Assembly (NCBI GenBank): GCA_041398605.1 | Contig: JAWKUK010000005.1 | Location: forward strand, 372,001 to 436,000 | Origin: JAWKUK01 sp041398605 | GTDB lineage: Bacteria > Planctomycetota > UBA1135 > GCA-002686595 | Length of the DNA: 64,000 nucleotides | Reading direction: 5' to 3' | Part shown: one piece after another, positions 30,485-39,648 of the stretch | How positions within the stretch are numbered: position 1 is the stretch's first letter | Layout of the letters: the number at the start of each line of letters is the position of its first letter | Notes under the pieces: model-generated | Databases searched by the model: none | The model's input: the letters and a program-made list of their open reading frames with translations, nothing else | Told to the model about the DNA's origin: nothing | Made by a program: the position numbers and the translations under genes

Positions 30485-33334
30485 ATGCCCGCCCCCGATT
30501 CAGATCCCGACGCGAGCCTGGACAGCCTGGTCTTCCGGTACCTCGAAGCCAGCGACCGTTCGAGCGCGGAGGCGCGCCGATTTCTGGAGGACCATCGTCG
30601 CACGTCGCCGGACCAGGGATCGGCCCTGGACAGCGCGATCCGGCAGTTGGATGTGGTGGGGCTCCTAGGCGAGACCGATGAGCTCCACGGCTGGATCGTC
30701 GGCGACTATTCCATCGTGAGGCGCCTCGGGCGCGGCGGAATGGGCGACGTGTTCCTCGCGCGACCTGTCGACGGCGGCGCGCTCGTCGCGCTCAAGTTGC
30801 TGCGCCGAGAGCTGTCCGACGACGACGATTCGCGTCGCCGGATGCTGCGAGAGGCTGCCGCGCTGCAGCACCTCGATCACCCGACGATCGCGCGCTTCCT
30901 CGCTGCCGGAGAGAGCGACGGTCTCCCCTACCTCGTCTCCGAGTACATAGAGGGTATGTCGCTCGCCGCGGCGATTCGTGCGATCGAGGGCGTGCCCCCC
31001 GCGGAGCTCGTCGGCGCGCACCTCGGCCGGTCGCTCGAGCTGGGGGAGACGGTGCCGCCGATCTTCGAGGGGCGCTTCGAAGAAGCAGCCGCGCGAATCG
31101 CGCGCGAGGTGGCTCGGGCCCTCGCCCACGCGCACGCCCGCGGCGTCGTGCATCGGGATGTCAAGCCCTCGAACATCATGCTGCTCCACGACGGTCGCGT
31201 CGTCCTCGTCGACTTTGGCTTAGCGTCGCTCGCGGACTCCGACGCGCTCACGGCGTCGGGCCACCGCGTTGGGTCGCTCCCTTACATGGCGCCGGAGGAC
31301 TTGCGGGGCGCGGGCGCGCCCGGCCCCGCCACGGATATCTACGCGCTGGGCGTGACGCTCTTCGAGACCTGCGCGCGCCGCCTTCCGTTCCAGCAGCGGC
31401 ACCCCGATCGGCTCGCGATAGAGGTCATCCATGGCCGGCGTCGCTCGCTGCGCGAGTCGCTACCGCAGGTCAGGGCAGAGCTCGAGACCGTCGTCGATTG
31501 TGCAATGGCGCTGACGCCCGAGCGCCGCTATCCGTCGGCGGAGGCCTTCGCAGCCGACCTGACCGAGTTCCTCGCTGGGCGGCCGGTCCGCGCGCGCGCG
31601 CCCGGCGCTGTGGAGCAGCTCCAGCGTTGGTGTCATCGGCACCCCGCGCGCGCCACCGCTGCGGCGCTCCTGGGCGCGGGGCTCCTGGTCGTCCCCGCGG
31701 CGTACGGTGCGCTCCAGCGCGCCCACGCGACGGAGACCCGGCGCTTGAACGTCGAGCTGAGCTCGAGCCTCGCTGCCGCGGCGGCGGCGGAGGAGGAGGC
31801 GCTCGCCGCGGCCCAGAAGGCGCTCGAAGCGATCGAGTCCCAGCTACGGCGCGTCGCGAGCATCGGCTTGGAGGACACGCCGAGGGGCGCGGGCATCCGG
31901 CGCCAGCTCGTCGAGGACGCGTTCATGCTGATCGATGAGATCCCGGACCTGCCGCGGCTCGAGCAAGCGCGAAGCGTGGTCGAGTGCGCGCTGACTCGAA
32001 CGCGCGCTGACCTGCTGTGCCTCGCCGGCGACGAGCGCGGAGCATTGGACCTCTACTTGGGGCTCGCGGCGCGTCTGCGCGCTTCCCTAGCCAGCCGCCC
32101 CGAAGATGTTCGGTTGCGCGCAGAGCTCGGGACTCTCCTCGGGCAGGTGGCCGCGACCTTGAGCGACCTCGGGAGGGCAGATGAGGCGTCGTCGTTCTAC
32201 GCCGAGGGGCTGCCGCTCATCGCGCGCGCGCTCTCCGAGGGCTGGCGCCCAGGGACCGGCGATGCCACGTACGCGACGGCTCGCGCGCACCAGGCCCTCG
32301 ACCTCTTCAAGCTCGGGCAGGTAGAGGAGGCGCAAGCGCGCGGGACGGCGCTCATCGCCGAGCTCGAAGCCTGGCCAGACGACATGCGGTCGCTGCCTTC
32401 AGCGCGGCTGGCGCTCGCGGCGAGCCACCGGCTCATCGCCCAGGTGGCGGCCTCGCGGCGCGCCTTTGGGCAGGCGATCGGCGCCGAGGAGCGCTGCGCC
32501 GAGTGCCTCGAGGCGATCCTCGCCGAGCAGCCGCAGCACCGCCGCGCGCTGCATGGTCTCGCGAGCACCTGGAAGCGGCAGGCGCTGGCGTGGCTGCAGC
32601 TCGGGGACTCGGCGCGGGCGGGAGACCTGTTGGAGCGCTCGGGCGCGCTCTCCCGCGACCTGCGTAAGCGCTATCCGGAGTGGCTCGTGGCCGTCGCGGC
32701 TGAGCGCGAGATCCTCGCGCTGCGCGCGCAGCAAGCGGCGGCCGTCGGAGACGGGAGAGAGGCGCTGGCATTGACCGTCGAGGTCGTGGAGAGCTGGCGC
32801 GCACAGCCCGAGTCCGATCCGCTGCGCGTCTCGGGGCTCGCAGCAGCGCTCGGCAACGCAGCGAACCAGGTCACGCTCTTCGCGCCCGAAGACCAGGAGC
32901 GGCTGCGAACGGCCGAGGCCATGGCGACGGAGGCCATGGAGCTCCTCGAACATGGGCGCTCCATTGAGGCCGCCAAGCTGACGTATTGGATGCTGCCTTA
33001 CAACCGGTCGGTGCTGCGCTCGAAGCTCGGTGATACGGAAGGCGCGCGCGCGGACCTCGATGAGCTGACGCGCTTGACCGAGCGCGCGCAGGCGGGACAG
33101 CCTATGGTCCAGCGCTACCTCGCGGACGCGTGGTGTGAGCTGCTCGGCGCCTACCGAGCGAACGGCGTCGGCGTGGCTGACGCCGCTGCGTTCGCGAAGG
33201 AGCAGGTCTACCTCTACCTGGAGGGCGCGGTGGCCAGCGGCTACGCCGATCGGGATGACCTGATGACGCACGCCGGGCTGGCCGCGCTACGGCACGAGCC
33301 GCGCTTCGAGGCGTTGCTTTCAGGGATCGAGTGA
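30485..33334 (+). CDS. Transmembrane Ser/Thr protein kinase with TPR-like extracytoplasmic region
   Basis: The frame is open further upstream, but the ATG at 30485 gives the expected start; 949 residues. The kinase domain spans about 75-365: GRGGMGDVF, Lys104 in VALKLL, HRDVKPSN (Asp225) and DFGLAS (Asp243). An insert of about 30 residues lies between beta 5 and the C-lobe helices. One membrane helix lies at about 391-409, followed by a coiled-coil-like segment rich in Ala, Glu and Gln (about 425-465). The remaining ~480 residues are helical repeats of TPR/FGS type. Such kinases sense signals outside and phosphorylate inside; the divergent ECF sigma factor is the likely partner. Confidence 0.9.
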   Translation: MPAPDSDPDASLDSLVFRYLEASDRSSAEARRFLEDHRRTSPDQGSALDSAIRQLDVVGLLGETDELHGWIVGDYSIVRRLGRGGMGDVFLARPVDGGALVALKLLRRELSDDDDSRRRMLREAAALQHLDHPTIARFLAAGESDGLPYLVSEYIEGMSLAAAIRAIEGVPPAELVGAHLGRSLELGETVPPIFEGRFEEAAARIAREVARALAHAHARGVVHRDVKPSNIMLLHDGRVVLVDFGLASLADSDALTASGHRVGSLPYMAPEDLRGAGAPGPATDIYALGVTLFETCARRLPFQQRHPDRLAIEVIHGRRRSLRESLPQVRAELETVVDCAMALTPERRYPSAEAFAADLTEFLAGRPVRARAPGAVEQLQRWCHRHPARATAAALLGAGLLVVPAAYGALQRAHATETRRLNVELSSSLAAAAAAEEEALAAAQKALEAIESQLRRVASIGLEDTPRGAGIRRQLVEDAFMLIDEIPDLPRLEQARSVVECALTRTRADLLCLAGDERGALDLYLGLAARLRASLASRPEDVRLRAELGTLLGQVAATLSDLGRADEASSFYAEGLPLIARALSEGWRPGTGDATYATARAHQALDLFKLGQVEEAQARGTALIAELEAWPDDMRSLPSARLALAASHRLIAQVAASRRAFGQAIGAEERCAECLEAILAEQPQHRRALHGLASTWKRQALAWLQLGDSARAGDLLERSGALSRDLRKRYPEWLVAVAAEREILALRAQQAAAVGDGREALALTVEVVESWRAQPESDPLRVSGLAAALGNAANQVTLFAPEDQERLRTAEAMATEAMELLEHGRSIEAAKLTYWMLPYNRSVLRSKLGDTEGARADLDELTRLTERAQAGQPMVQRYLADAWCELLGAYRANGVGVADAAAFAKEQVYLYLEGAVASGYADRDDLMTHAGLAALRHEPRFEALLSGIE

Positions 33335-33360
33335 GGCCGACTTCGCGGCGGAGGTCGGCT
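33335..33360. terminator. Hairpin between convergent kinase and M3 peptidase genes
   Basis: An imperfect GC stem (GCCGAC at 33336-33341 with GTCGGC at 33354-33359) directly after the kinase stop. It is a possible shared terminator; the gap of 75 bases holds nothing else. Confidence 0.35.
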
Positions 33361-33409
33361 CCGTGACGCGCGTCGGAGCCGTCGACGGCGCCACGGGGCG
33401 TGCCGCCGG

Positions 33410-35503
33410 TCAGGCGTCGCTCGCCTGCAGCAGCCCGCGGTTCCTCAGCAACGGTTCGACCGCCGGTTGACGGCCGCGGAACGCGACGTAGCCCGTCATC
33501 CAGTCGAGCGTGTTGCCGCGGCTGTACACGTGGGCCTTCAGGCGCGTTGCGGTCGCCGTATCGAAGATGTCACCGGCCTCCTCAAAGGCCGCGAAGCCGT
33601 CCGCGTCGAGGACCTCCGACCACATGTATGAGTAGTAGCCCGCCGAGTAGCCGCCGGCAAAGATGTGCGTGAAGTGCGCGCTCTTGTGGCGCATCGGGAT
33701 CTCAGGCAGCGCGCCCAGCTCGGCGAGCGCCCGCGCCTCGAACTCCGCTGCGTCGACCCCGAGCGCGTCGTCGCCGGTCAGCGCGTGGTACATCTGGTCG
33801 ATCAGCGCCGATGCCAAGAACTCGCACGTCGCGAAGCCCTGATTGAAGCGGCTCGCCGCGATGAAGCGCTCGCGGAGCGCCGCGGGCATCGGCTCGCCCG
33901 TCTCGCCGTGCAGGGCGAACTGGTCGAGGATCGCCGGCTGCGTGACGTAGTGCTCCATGAACTGCGACATGAACTCGACGTAGTCACGCGCGACGGCCGT
34001 CCCCGAGAGCGACGGGTAGCGCACATCGGAGAGGAGCCCGTGCAGCGCGTGACCTAGCTCGTGGAAGAGCGTCCGCGCCTCCGTCACCGAGAGCGTCGTC
34101 GGGCGCCCTGCGGGCGGCTTCGACAGGTTGAGGTTGTTGGTGACGAGCGCCGTGACATGGCCGTCGAAGCGGTGCTGCGCGCGCAGGCTCGACATCCATG
34201 CGCCGCTGTGCTTGCCCGTGCGGGCATAGTCGTCGCAATAGAGCAGCGCGACGTGCTCGCCCTGGAGCGCGCGGACCTCGAAGACACGCACCTCGGGGTG
34301 GTAGACGGGGACGTCGTTGCGCTCGGTGAACGTGATCCCAAAGAGCCGCTCTGCGACATGGAACGCCGCCGCGCGGATGTTGTCGAGCTGCATGTACGGC
34401 TGCAGCGTCGCGGGGTCGAGGTCGTACTCCGCCTGACGCAGCTTTTCGGCGTAGTAGCGCCAATCCCAACCCTCGAGCGGGTGCGGCGCGTCCGTTGCAT
34501 CGACCAAGGCCTGCAAGCGCGCGCGCTCGGAGCGCGCTTGGGCGAGCGCAGGTGTCCAGACCCGGCGCAAGAGGTCAAGCGCCGCCTCCGGCGTGCGCGC
34601 CATGCTGTCCGCCGTGATGTATGCCGCGTGGCTCGCGTAGCCGAGGAGGCGCGCGCGCTCGGCGCGCAGCGCGACGAGCTCTGTGATCAGCGCTCGGTTG
34701 TCATGTGCATTGCCGTTCGCGCCGCGCGCGAGGAACGCGTAAAAAAGCGTCTCGCGCAGGTCGCGGCGCGCAGAGTAGGTCAGGAAGTCCTCGACGCTCG
34801 GGCGCTGCAGCGTGAACGCGTACCGGCCTTCGTGGCCTAGCGCGCGCGCGGTCTCTGCTGCGCCTTCCCGGATCGCCTCGGGGAGCCCGTCGAGGTCACC
34901 CTCGTCGAGGATCATGACGTAGGCGTCCGTGTCCTTCAGCACGTTCTGACCGAACTGCGTCTCCAGCGCCGCTTCGCGCTGCGTCAACGCGGCGACCCGC
35001 GCCCGCGCGTCCGGGTCGAGCGCTGCGCCGGCCCGCACGAAGGTCTCGTAGGTCACGTCTGCCAGGCGCCGCGCTTCGCCTGTGAGGCCGAGCTCGTCAC
35101 GGCGAGCATGGACCGACTGGACGCGGGCGAAGAGCGCCGGGTCGAGCAGCAGCTCGGTGCTGTGTTGTGAGAGCTTGGCCGAGTACTCGGTCTCGAGCGC
35201 CCGCACCGCGTCATCGCTTTGGTTCGACGTGAAGATGTGGAACACCCCGCTGACACGCTCCAGCGCGAGGCCCGAGCGTTCGAGCGCCTCGAGCGTGTTG
35301 GCGAGCGTCGGAGGCTCCGGGTCTCTGGTGATCGCATTCACTGCGGCGCGCTGCTCGGCCATCGCGCGGTCGAGCGCCGCGGGGAGCTGCTCCAGACGAA
35401 TCCGGTCAAAGGGCGCCGCGCCGAAGGGAGCGCCCCAGGCGCCGTCGAAGGGGCTCTCGGCGCGCTCGCGCGAGGCGACATCAGCGGCGGGGTTCATCGT
35501 CAT
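33410..35503 (-). CDS. M3 family zinc oligopeptidase, Dcp-like peptidyl-dipeptidase
   Basis: I start at ATG 35503 (697 residues); a GTG 51 bases upstream would add a non-conserved extension. The N-terminus shows the family pattern PFDRIRLEQLPAALDRAMAE and PPTLANTLEALERSGLALERV. The zinc site is TLFHELGHALHGLL (HExxH at about 481-485) with the downstream YVEFMSQFMEHY supplying the third-ligand Glu. The late segment GGYSAGYYSYMWSEVLDADGF is the conserved substrate-binding stretch. M3A enzymes cleave dipeptides or short peptides in the cytoplasm and take part in peptide recycling. Dcp and oligopeptidase A cannot be fully separated by eye, so no symbol is given. Confidence 0.9.
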   Translation of the reverse strand: MTMNPAADVASRERAESPFDGAWGAPFGAAPFDRIRLEQLPAALDRAMAEQRAAVNAITRDPEPPTLANTLEALERSGLALERVSGVFHIFTSNQSDDAVRALETEYSAKLSQHSTELLLDPALFARVQSVHARRDELGLTGEARRLADVTYETFVRAGAALDPDARARVAALTQREAALETQFGQNVLKDTDAYVMILDEGDLDGLPEAIREGAAETARALGHEGRYAFTLQRPSVEDFLTYSARRDLRETLFYAFLARGANGNAHDNRALITELVALRAERARLLGYASHAAYITADSMARTPEAALDLLRRVWTPALAQARSERARLQALVDATDAPHPLEGWDWRYYAEKLRQAEYDLDPATLQPYMQLDNIRAAAFHVAERLFGITFTERNDVPVYHPEVRVFEVRALQGEHVALLYCDDYARTGKHSGAWMSSLRAQHRFDGHVTALVTNNLNLSKPPAGRPTTLSVTEARTLFHELGHALHGLLSDVRYPSLSGTAVARDYVEFMSQFMEHYVTQPAILDQFALHGETGEPMPAALRERFIAASRFNQGFATCEFLASALIDQMYHALTGDDALGVDAAEFEARALAELGALPEIPMRHKSAHFTHIFAGGYSAGYYSYMWSEVLDADGFAAFEEAGDIFDTATATRLKAHVYSRGNTLDWMTGYVAFRGRQPAVEPLLRNRGLLQASDA

Positions 35504-35645
35504 GGTGGGAGCTTCGGCGGTGAGGAGCGGGGCCGACGTGCCGCCGAGTGGCACGGCGCAGGGTCCGACAGGATACGCGCGGCTGCCCGAGACCGCAGCG
35601 CTGTGGCGGCCTGCGCCGCCCGCGACGCGCGCTCGCGCGGAACGT

Positions 35646-35684
35646 CGAGGACCCCCATGCCATGGACTGGCAGGGGGGTCCTCG
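35646..35684 (-). terminator. Strong hairpin downstream of the subtilase gene
   Basis: A 17-bp stem with one mismatch (35646-35662 against 35668-35684) and a 5-base loop, about 60 bases past the subtilase stop at 35744. No T-run is present. It also lies upstream of the M3 peptidase start, so attenuation is possible. Confidence 0.6.
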
Positions 35685-35743
35685 CGCGCGCCGCTGGCGC
35701 GCAGCGACGCGGTCGCCGCGGCCGAATCAGGGCCGCGCGCGGC

Positions 35744-38362
35744 TCAATCGCACCACGTGATCGAGACGGCGTCCGAGAAGTTGAAGCCCGCCGTGCCGGA
35801 TTGATTGTCGCGGTACCAGCACTGGAAGTTCCAGGTCGAGCCGGAGACGATCGCTGATGCGGGCGTCGGCGGCGCGGTCAGGTCGAGCGTGTAGTACGCG
35901 AGGCCGAAGAAGTCGGACTGGATGATGCCGAGGCGCGCGTTCTGGCCCGCGACGCACAGCGTGCCGAAGCCCGACGGCGTCGCCACCGCGAGGTCCCCTT
36001 GGAACACGACGCCGAAGGTGTTCTGCGACATGCTCTGGATCTGGAATTGCATGTTGTTCGCCGAGACCGAGGTCGAGCCGACCGGCACCAAGCGCGCGCC
36101 GAGCGGGCTCCACGAGTTCGGCGCGCCCGTGCAGAAGACCGTGGGCGCGAGGCAGGGCGTGCCGCCGAGCCCAGTCGTGCCACGGACGACGAGCGCGAAG
36201 TCCGCATCGAGCGCCGGGGTTTCGACGTGCGAGTCGACGTTGATGTCGTCCGCGAAGACCTCGACGGTCCAAACGCCGGCCGCCGGGTTCGGGATGATCA
36301 CCATCTCGACGGGGTCCTTCGTGTTCGACACACCGCCGGCCGTCGACGCGTTCCCGACCGTGAGGCCGTTGTTGCCCCAATAGAAGACCTGGCCGCCCGG
36401 CTCCGTGACCTTGAGCGACAGGTCGTTGATCCGGTGCAGCGACGCCGACGTCGTGCCCGTGGGCTCGAGGTAGACCAGCGTCACGACGAGCTCCGGCGTG
36501 TTCGCGTCGACGGTCATCGGGTACGCGACGCTCTCGGTCTCGGCGAGCACGTCGGTCTCGTTGACCCAGAAGAACTTGTCACGGTTCTCGTAGAGCGTCT
36601 GCACGTTGGCGCGGCCCCAGCCTTGGTGCACGCGTGTCAGGTCGGCGCCCGAGCCGTTGAACGCGTAACGCGACGCGGTGTTGATCATGAACGCTCGCGA
36701 CAGCGTCGCCTTCGGGCGGCTATCGAACACCGTGGCGCCCGGCGCGTTGCCGAAGATCCCGGCGTGCCACATCTCGTAGAACAGCCCGAAGTGGCCGGCG
36801 GTCATCGGCGTCGCGGCGCTCGTGCCGCCGAACTCGGTCGAGCCGCCGCTCGAAGAGGGCGAGGTGATCGAGTCGTACCAATAGCTCAGGTCGGGCTTGA
36901 GCCGCCCGTCCTGCGCCGGGCCGATGCTCCCGGCGCCGCCCCATGCGTCGTCGCCGAGGTTCTGGGTGTTCTGGTGGCGGATCCCGCCGACCGAGACGAT
37001 GTTCTTGGCCCACGCCTGCGGGCGCGAGCTCGTACTGCCCGCGTTGCTCTGGCTCTGCGTGATGACGATGTCGTTCAGGAAGAGGATGTCGTCCATCTCC
37101 ATCGACGTGGACGTGTAGCTGCTCGTCAAGCCGCTGCCCCAGGAGTTCGTCTGGAAGCAGGCGAAGTAGGGCGACTGCAGCAGCTCCGCTGTGTGGGCGT
37201 AGCGGTTGTTGAGGTTGCCGTAGTCCGCGAAGATCGGCTGGCCCTGCGGCAGCATCCCGCGTCGCGCGGCGAGGCCCGCGCCGTCACCGAAGACGATCCC
37301 GGTCACCGGCGTGCCGTGCGAGGCGTCGCCCGAGTTCGGACCGTGGAAGATCATCGTGCGTGAGATCAGGTCCGGGTGCGTCGCGAGGACGTTGCCGTCC
37401 ATGCACTCCGCGCGCACGCCAGTGCCGTTGAAGCCGGCGACAAGCTCGACCTGGTTCGCGCCGCCGTCGACGCGCACCTTGTCCATGTCGACCTCGGGCG
37501 CGGTCCAGCGGTCGATCCAGAGCACCTCGTCCCAGCTCGCGACGAGCTGCATCTGCTCGGGCGAGAGCAGCGCGTCGAAGCGGAAGCCCTCTTCGATGCT
37601 CCAGACCACCTCGGCGCCGAGCGCCTTGACGCGCGCTGCGACGCGGCCCTTCATCTCGGGGCCGCGTTCGAGGACTTGGATGTGGAGGCGCTGCTTCGCA
37701 GGCAGCGTGTCCTGCTCGAGGCCATCGAGCAGCTCTTGTTCGAGGCGATACGCGGCGTGATACGGGCCGACCCAGCGCACGAAGGGCAGGGTTCCAACCT
37801 CGGCCGCGGTCGCCGCGTCCATCTCGACGAGGTTCGCGGACTCAGGCAGGTAGTGGCGGACGACAGCGCCCTGCGCGCGCAGCGCGTCGCGATAGGCCTC
37901 GATCGACTGAGTCTCGAACTGGACGATGTACAAGCGGCCCGACTCGGTGAGGCCCTTCGCAGGGGCCGGAGCGCTCTCGCGGAGCGGGTCGAACGTGCCG
38001 CGCTGCAGGTGAATGGTCGGGGCCATGTCGCGCGCGCGCCCGAACGGCTGGTTCGGCGTGAGGCGGATCCGATAGCGCTCGGTCTCCTGCGCGCCATCCG
38101 TCTCACGCCACTTGACGACGAGCGCCTCGGAGTTCGGAACGGCGATGCGTTCGACCGCGACGATCGACAGCGGGGTCCGGTACACCAGCGTGCCGTCCGA
38201 GAGGTGGATCTCGTTTGCGGCGAGGCCTTGGACGACGAACGGCTGGTTGGTCTGGGCAGCCGTCTGGGCAGCCGTCGGGGCCAACGGTGCAGAGGGCACG
38301 GTCGCGGCGGTCGGCGCGGTCGATGCCGCAACGAGCGCCGCGACGAGGAGTGTTTCGAGCAT
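35744..38362 (-). CDS. Secreted subtilisin-like (S8) serine protease with shared C-terminal module
   Basis: ATG 38362 gives a signal peptide (LETLLVAALVAASTA); 872 residues. Residues about 140-290 look like an inhibitory propeptide. The S8 triad is visible: Asp322 in GVRAECMDGNVLATHPDL, His349 in GDASHGTPVTGI and Ser515 in FGGTSAATPMTAG, with the Asn region between. A jelly-roll-like domain follows (GVWTVEVFADDI region, as in P-domains). The last ~130 residues are the module shared with three other secreted proteins here, ending WNFQCWYRDNQSG and FSDAVSITW. It is an extracellular or surface protease; the target is unknown. Confidence 0.9.
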   Translation of the reverse strand: MLETLLVAALVAASTAPTAATVPSAPLAPTAAQTAAQTNQPFVVQGLAANEIHLSDGTLVYRTPLSIVAVERIAVPNSEALVVKWRETDGAQETERYRIRLTPNQPFGRARDMAPTIHLQRGTFDPLRESAPAPAKGLTESGRLYIVQFETQSIEAYRDALRAQGAVVRHYLPESANLVEMDAATAAEVGTLPFVRWVGPYHAAYRLEQELLDGLEQDTLPAKQRLHIQVLERGPEMKGRVAARVKALGAEVVWSIEEGFRFDALLSPEQMQLVASWDEVLWIDRWTAPEVDMDKVRVDGGANQVELVAGFNGTGVRAECMDGNVLATHPDLISRTMIFHGPNSGDASHGTPVTGIVFGDGAGLAARRGMLPQGQPIFADYGNLNNRYAHTAELLQSPYFACFQTNSWGSGLTSSYTSTSMEMDDILFLNDIVITQSQSNAGSTSSRPQAWAKNIVSVGGIRHQNTQNLGDDAWGGAGSIGPAQDGRLKPDLSYWYDSITSPSSSGGSTEFGGTSAATPMTAGHFGLFYEMWHAGIFGNAPGATVFDSRPKATLSRAFMINTASRYAFNGSGADLTRVHQGWGRANVQTLYENRDKFFWVNETDVLAETESVAYPMTVDANTPELVVTLVYLEPTGTTSASLHRINDLSLKVTEPGGQVFYWGNNGLTVGNASTAGGVSNTKDPVEMVIIPNPAAGVWTVEVFADDINVDSHVETPALDADFALVVRGTTGLGGTPCLAPTVFCTGAPNSWSPLGARLVPVGSTSVSANNMQFQIQSMSQNTFGVVFQGDLAVATPSGFGTLCVAGQNARLGIIQSDFFGLAYYTLDLTAPPTPASAIVSGSTWNFQCWYRDNQSGTAGFNFSDAVSITWCD

Positions 38363-38486
38363 GAATGTCGCCGGGTGAGAGGGGGGTGGCTGAGGGGAGC
38401 GAGGCGCGCCCGCACCGTCTCCAACCATACTCTCACCTGGCGCCCCGGGCCCGAGTCACAGCGGCGCTCTCATCGAGCGCCCACCC

Positions 38487-39635
38487 TCATCCACGGGCGC
38501 CCGCGCCGCGGCCCGCGAGGACCAGTTCCCGGAAGCGCTGGAACAGGTGCGCCGAGTCCATCGGGCCCGGGCACGCCTCAGGGTGATACTGGACACTGAA
38601 CACCGGATGGCGGCGGTGGCGCATGCCAGCGACCGTCTGGTCGTTCAGGTTCCAGTGGGTGATCTCCATCTCGGCCGGGACCGTCGTCGGATCGACGACG
38701 TAGCTGTGGTTCTGGCTCGAGATCTCTACCCGGCCTGTCGCCTCGTCGCGAACGGGGTGGTTCGCGCCGTGGTGTCCGAACGGCATCTTGACCGTCTTGG
38801 CGCCCATCGCGAGCGACAGGATCTGGTGCCCGAGGCAGATCCCGAAGATCGGGACCCGCCCGATCAGCTCGCGCGCCGCCTCGATCGCGTACGTGCACGC
38901 GGCGGGGTCGCCGGGGCCGTTCGAGAGGAAGACACCGTCGGGTTCGAGGGCCAGCACGTCCTTGGCCGACGTCTGCCCGGGGACGACGGTGACGTCGAAG
39001 CCGTAGTGGACGAGGCTACGCAGGATGTTGCGTTTGGCGCCGAAGTCATAGGCGACGCACTTGAAGCGCTGCCCGCGCGCCTCCGGGTCGCCCTCAGGGT
39101 AGCTCGCGGCAAAACCCTCGCGCCACTCGTAGCGCTCCTTGCAGGTCACGAGCGAAGCCAAGTCGCGCCCGTCCGTCGACGGCGTCGCGCGCGCCTTGGC
39201 GACGAGCGACGCCGGGTCGCTGTCGATCGTCGAGGCGACAAACCGCAGCGAGCCCGCCTCGCGCAGGCGCTTCGTCAGCTTGCGCGTGTCGACCCCTTCC
39301 AGCGCGACGACGCCGTGCTTCGTGAGCCAATCCTCGAGCGACATCACCGCGCGGTGGTTCGAGTGGATGCTCGAGAGCTCTTTCACGACAAAGGCCTCGG
39401 CCCAGCATCGCCCGGACTCGTCGTCCTCGTCGGAGACGCCGTAGTTGCCGATGAGCGGGTACGTCATGACGACGCCCTGGCCGCAATAGGAGGGGTCCGT
39501 CAGGATCTCCTGGTAGCCGGTCATCGCGGTGTTGAAGACGAGGTCCCCGCCGCGTTCGCCATCGGCGCCGATCGAGCGCCCTTCCATCACGAGCCCGTCT
39601 TCGAGGGCCAACCACGCACGCTTCTGTTCCGTCAT
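38487..39635 (-). CDS. carA: Carbamoyl-phosphate synthase small subunit
   Basis: Full-length CarA (382 residues) from ATG 39635. The N-terminal half contains GDLVFNTAMTGYQEILTDPS and IHSNHRAVMSLEDWL. The C-terminal class I glutamine amidotransferase has FGICLGHQIL (nucleophile Cys) and VQYHPEACPGP (catalytic His), with the Glu two residues later. It hydrolyses glutamine and passes ammonia to CarB for carbamoyl phosphate used in pyrimidine and arginine synthesis. carB is not in the window. The upstream gene, 13 bases away on the same strand, is larB. Confidence 0.97.
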   Translation of the reverse strand: MTEQKRAWLALEDGLVMEGRSIGADGERGGDLVFNTAMTGYQEILTDPSYCGQGVVMTYPLIGNYGVSDEDDESGRCWAEAFVVKELSSIHSNHRAVMSLEDWLTKHGVVALEGVDTRKLTKRLREAGSLRFVASTIDSDPASLVAKARATPSTDGRDLASLVTCKERYEWREGFAASYPEGDPEARGQRFKCVAYDFGAKRNILRSLVHYGFDVTVVPGQTSAKDVLALEPDGVFLSNGPGDPAACTYAIEAARELIGRVPIFGICLGHQILSLAMGAKTVKMPFGHHGANHPVRDEATGRVEISSQNHSYVVDPTTVPAEMEITHWNLNDQTVAGMRHRRHPVFSVQYHPEACPGPMDSAHLFQRFRELVLAGRGAGARG

Positions 39636-39648
39636 TCGAGCTGTCCTT

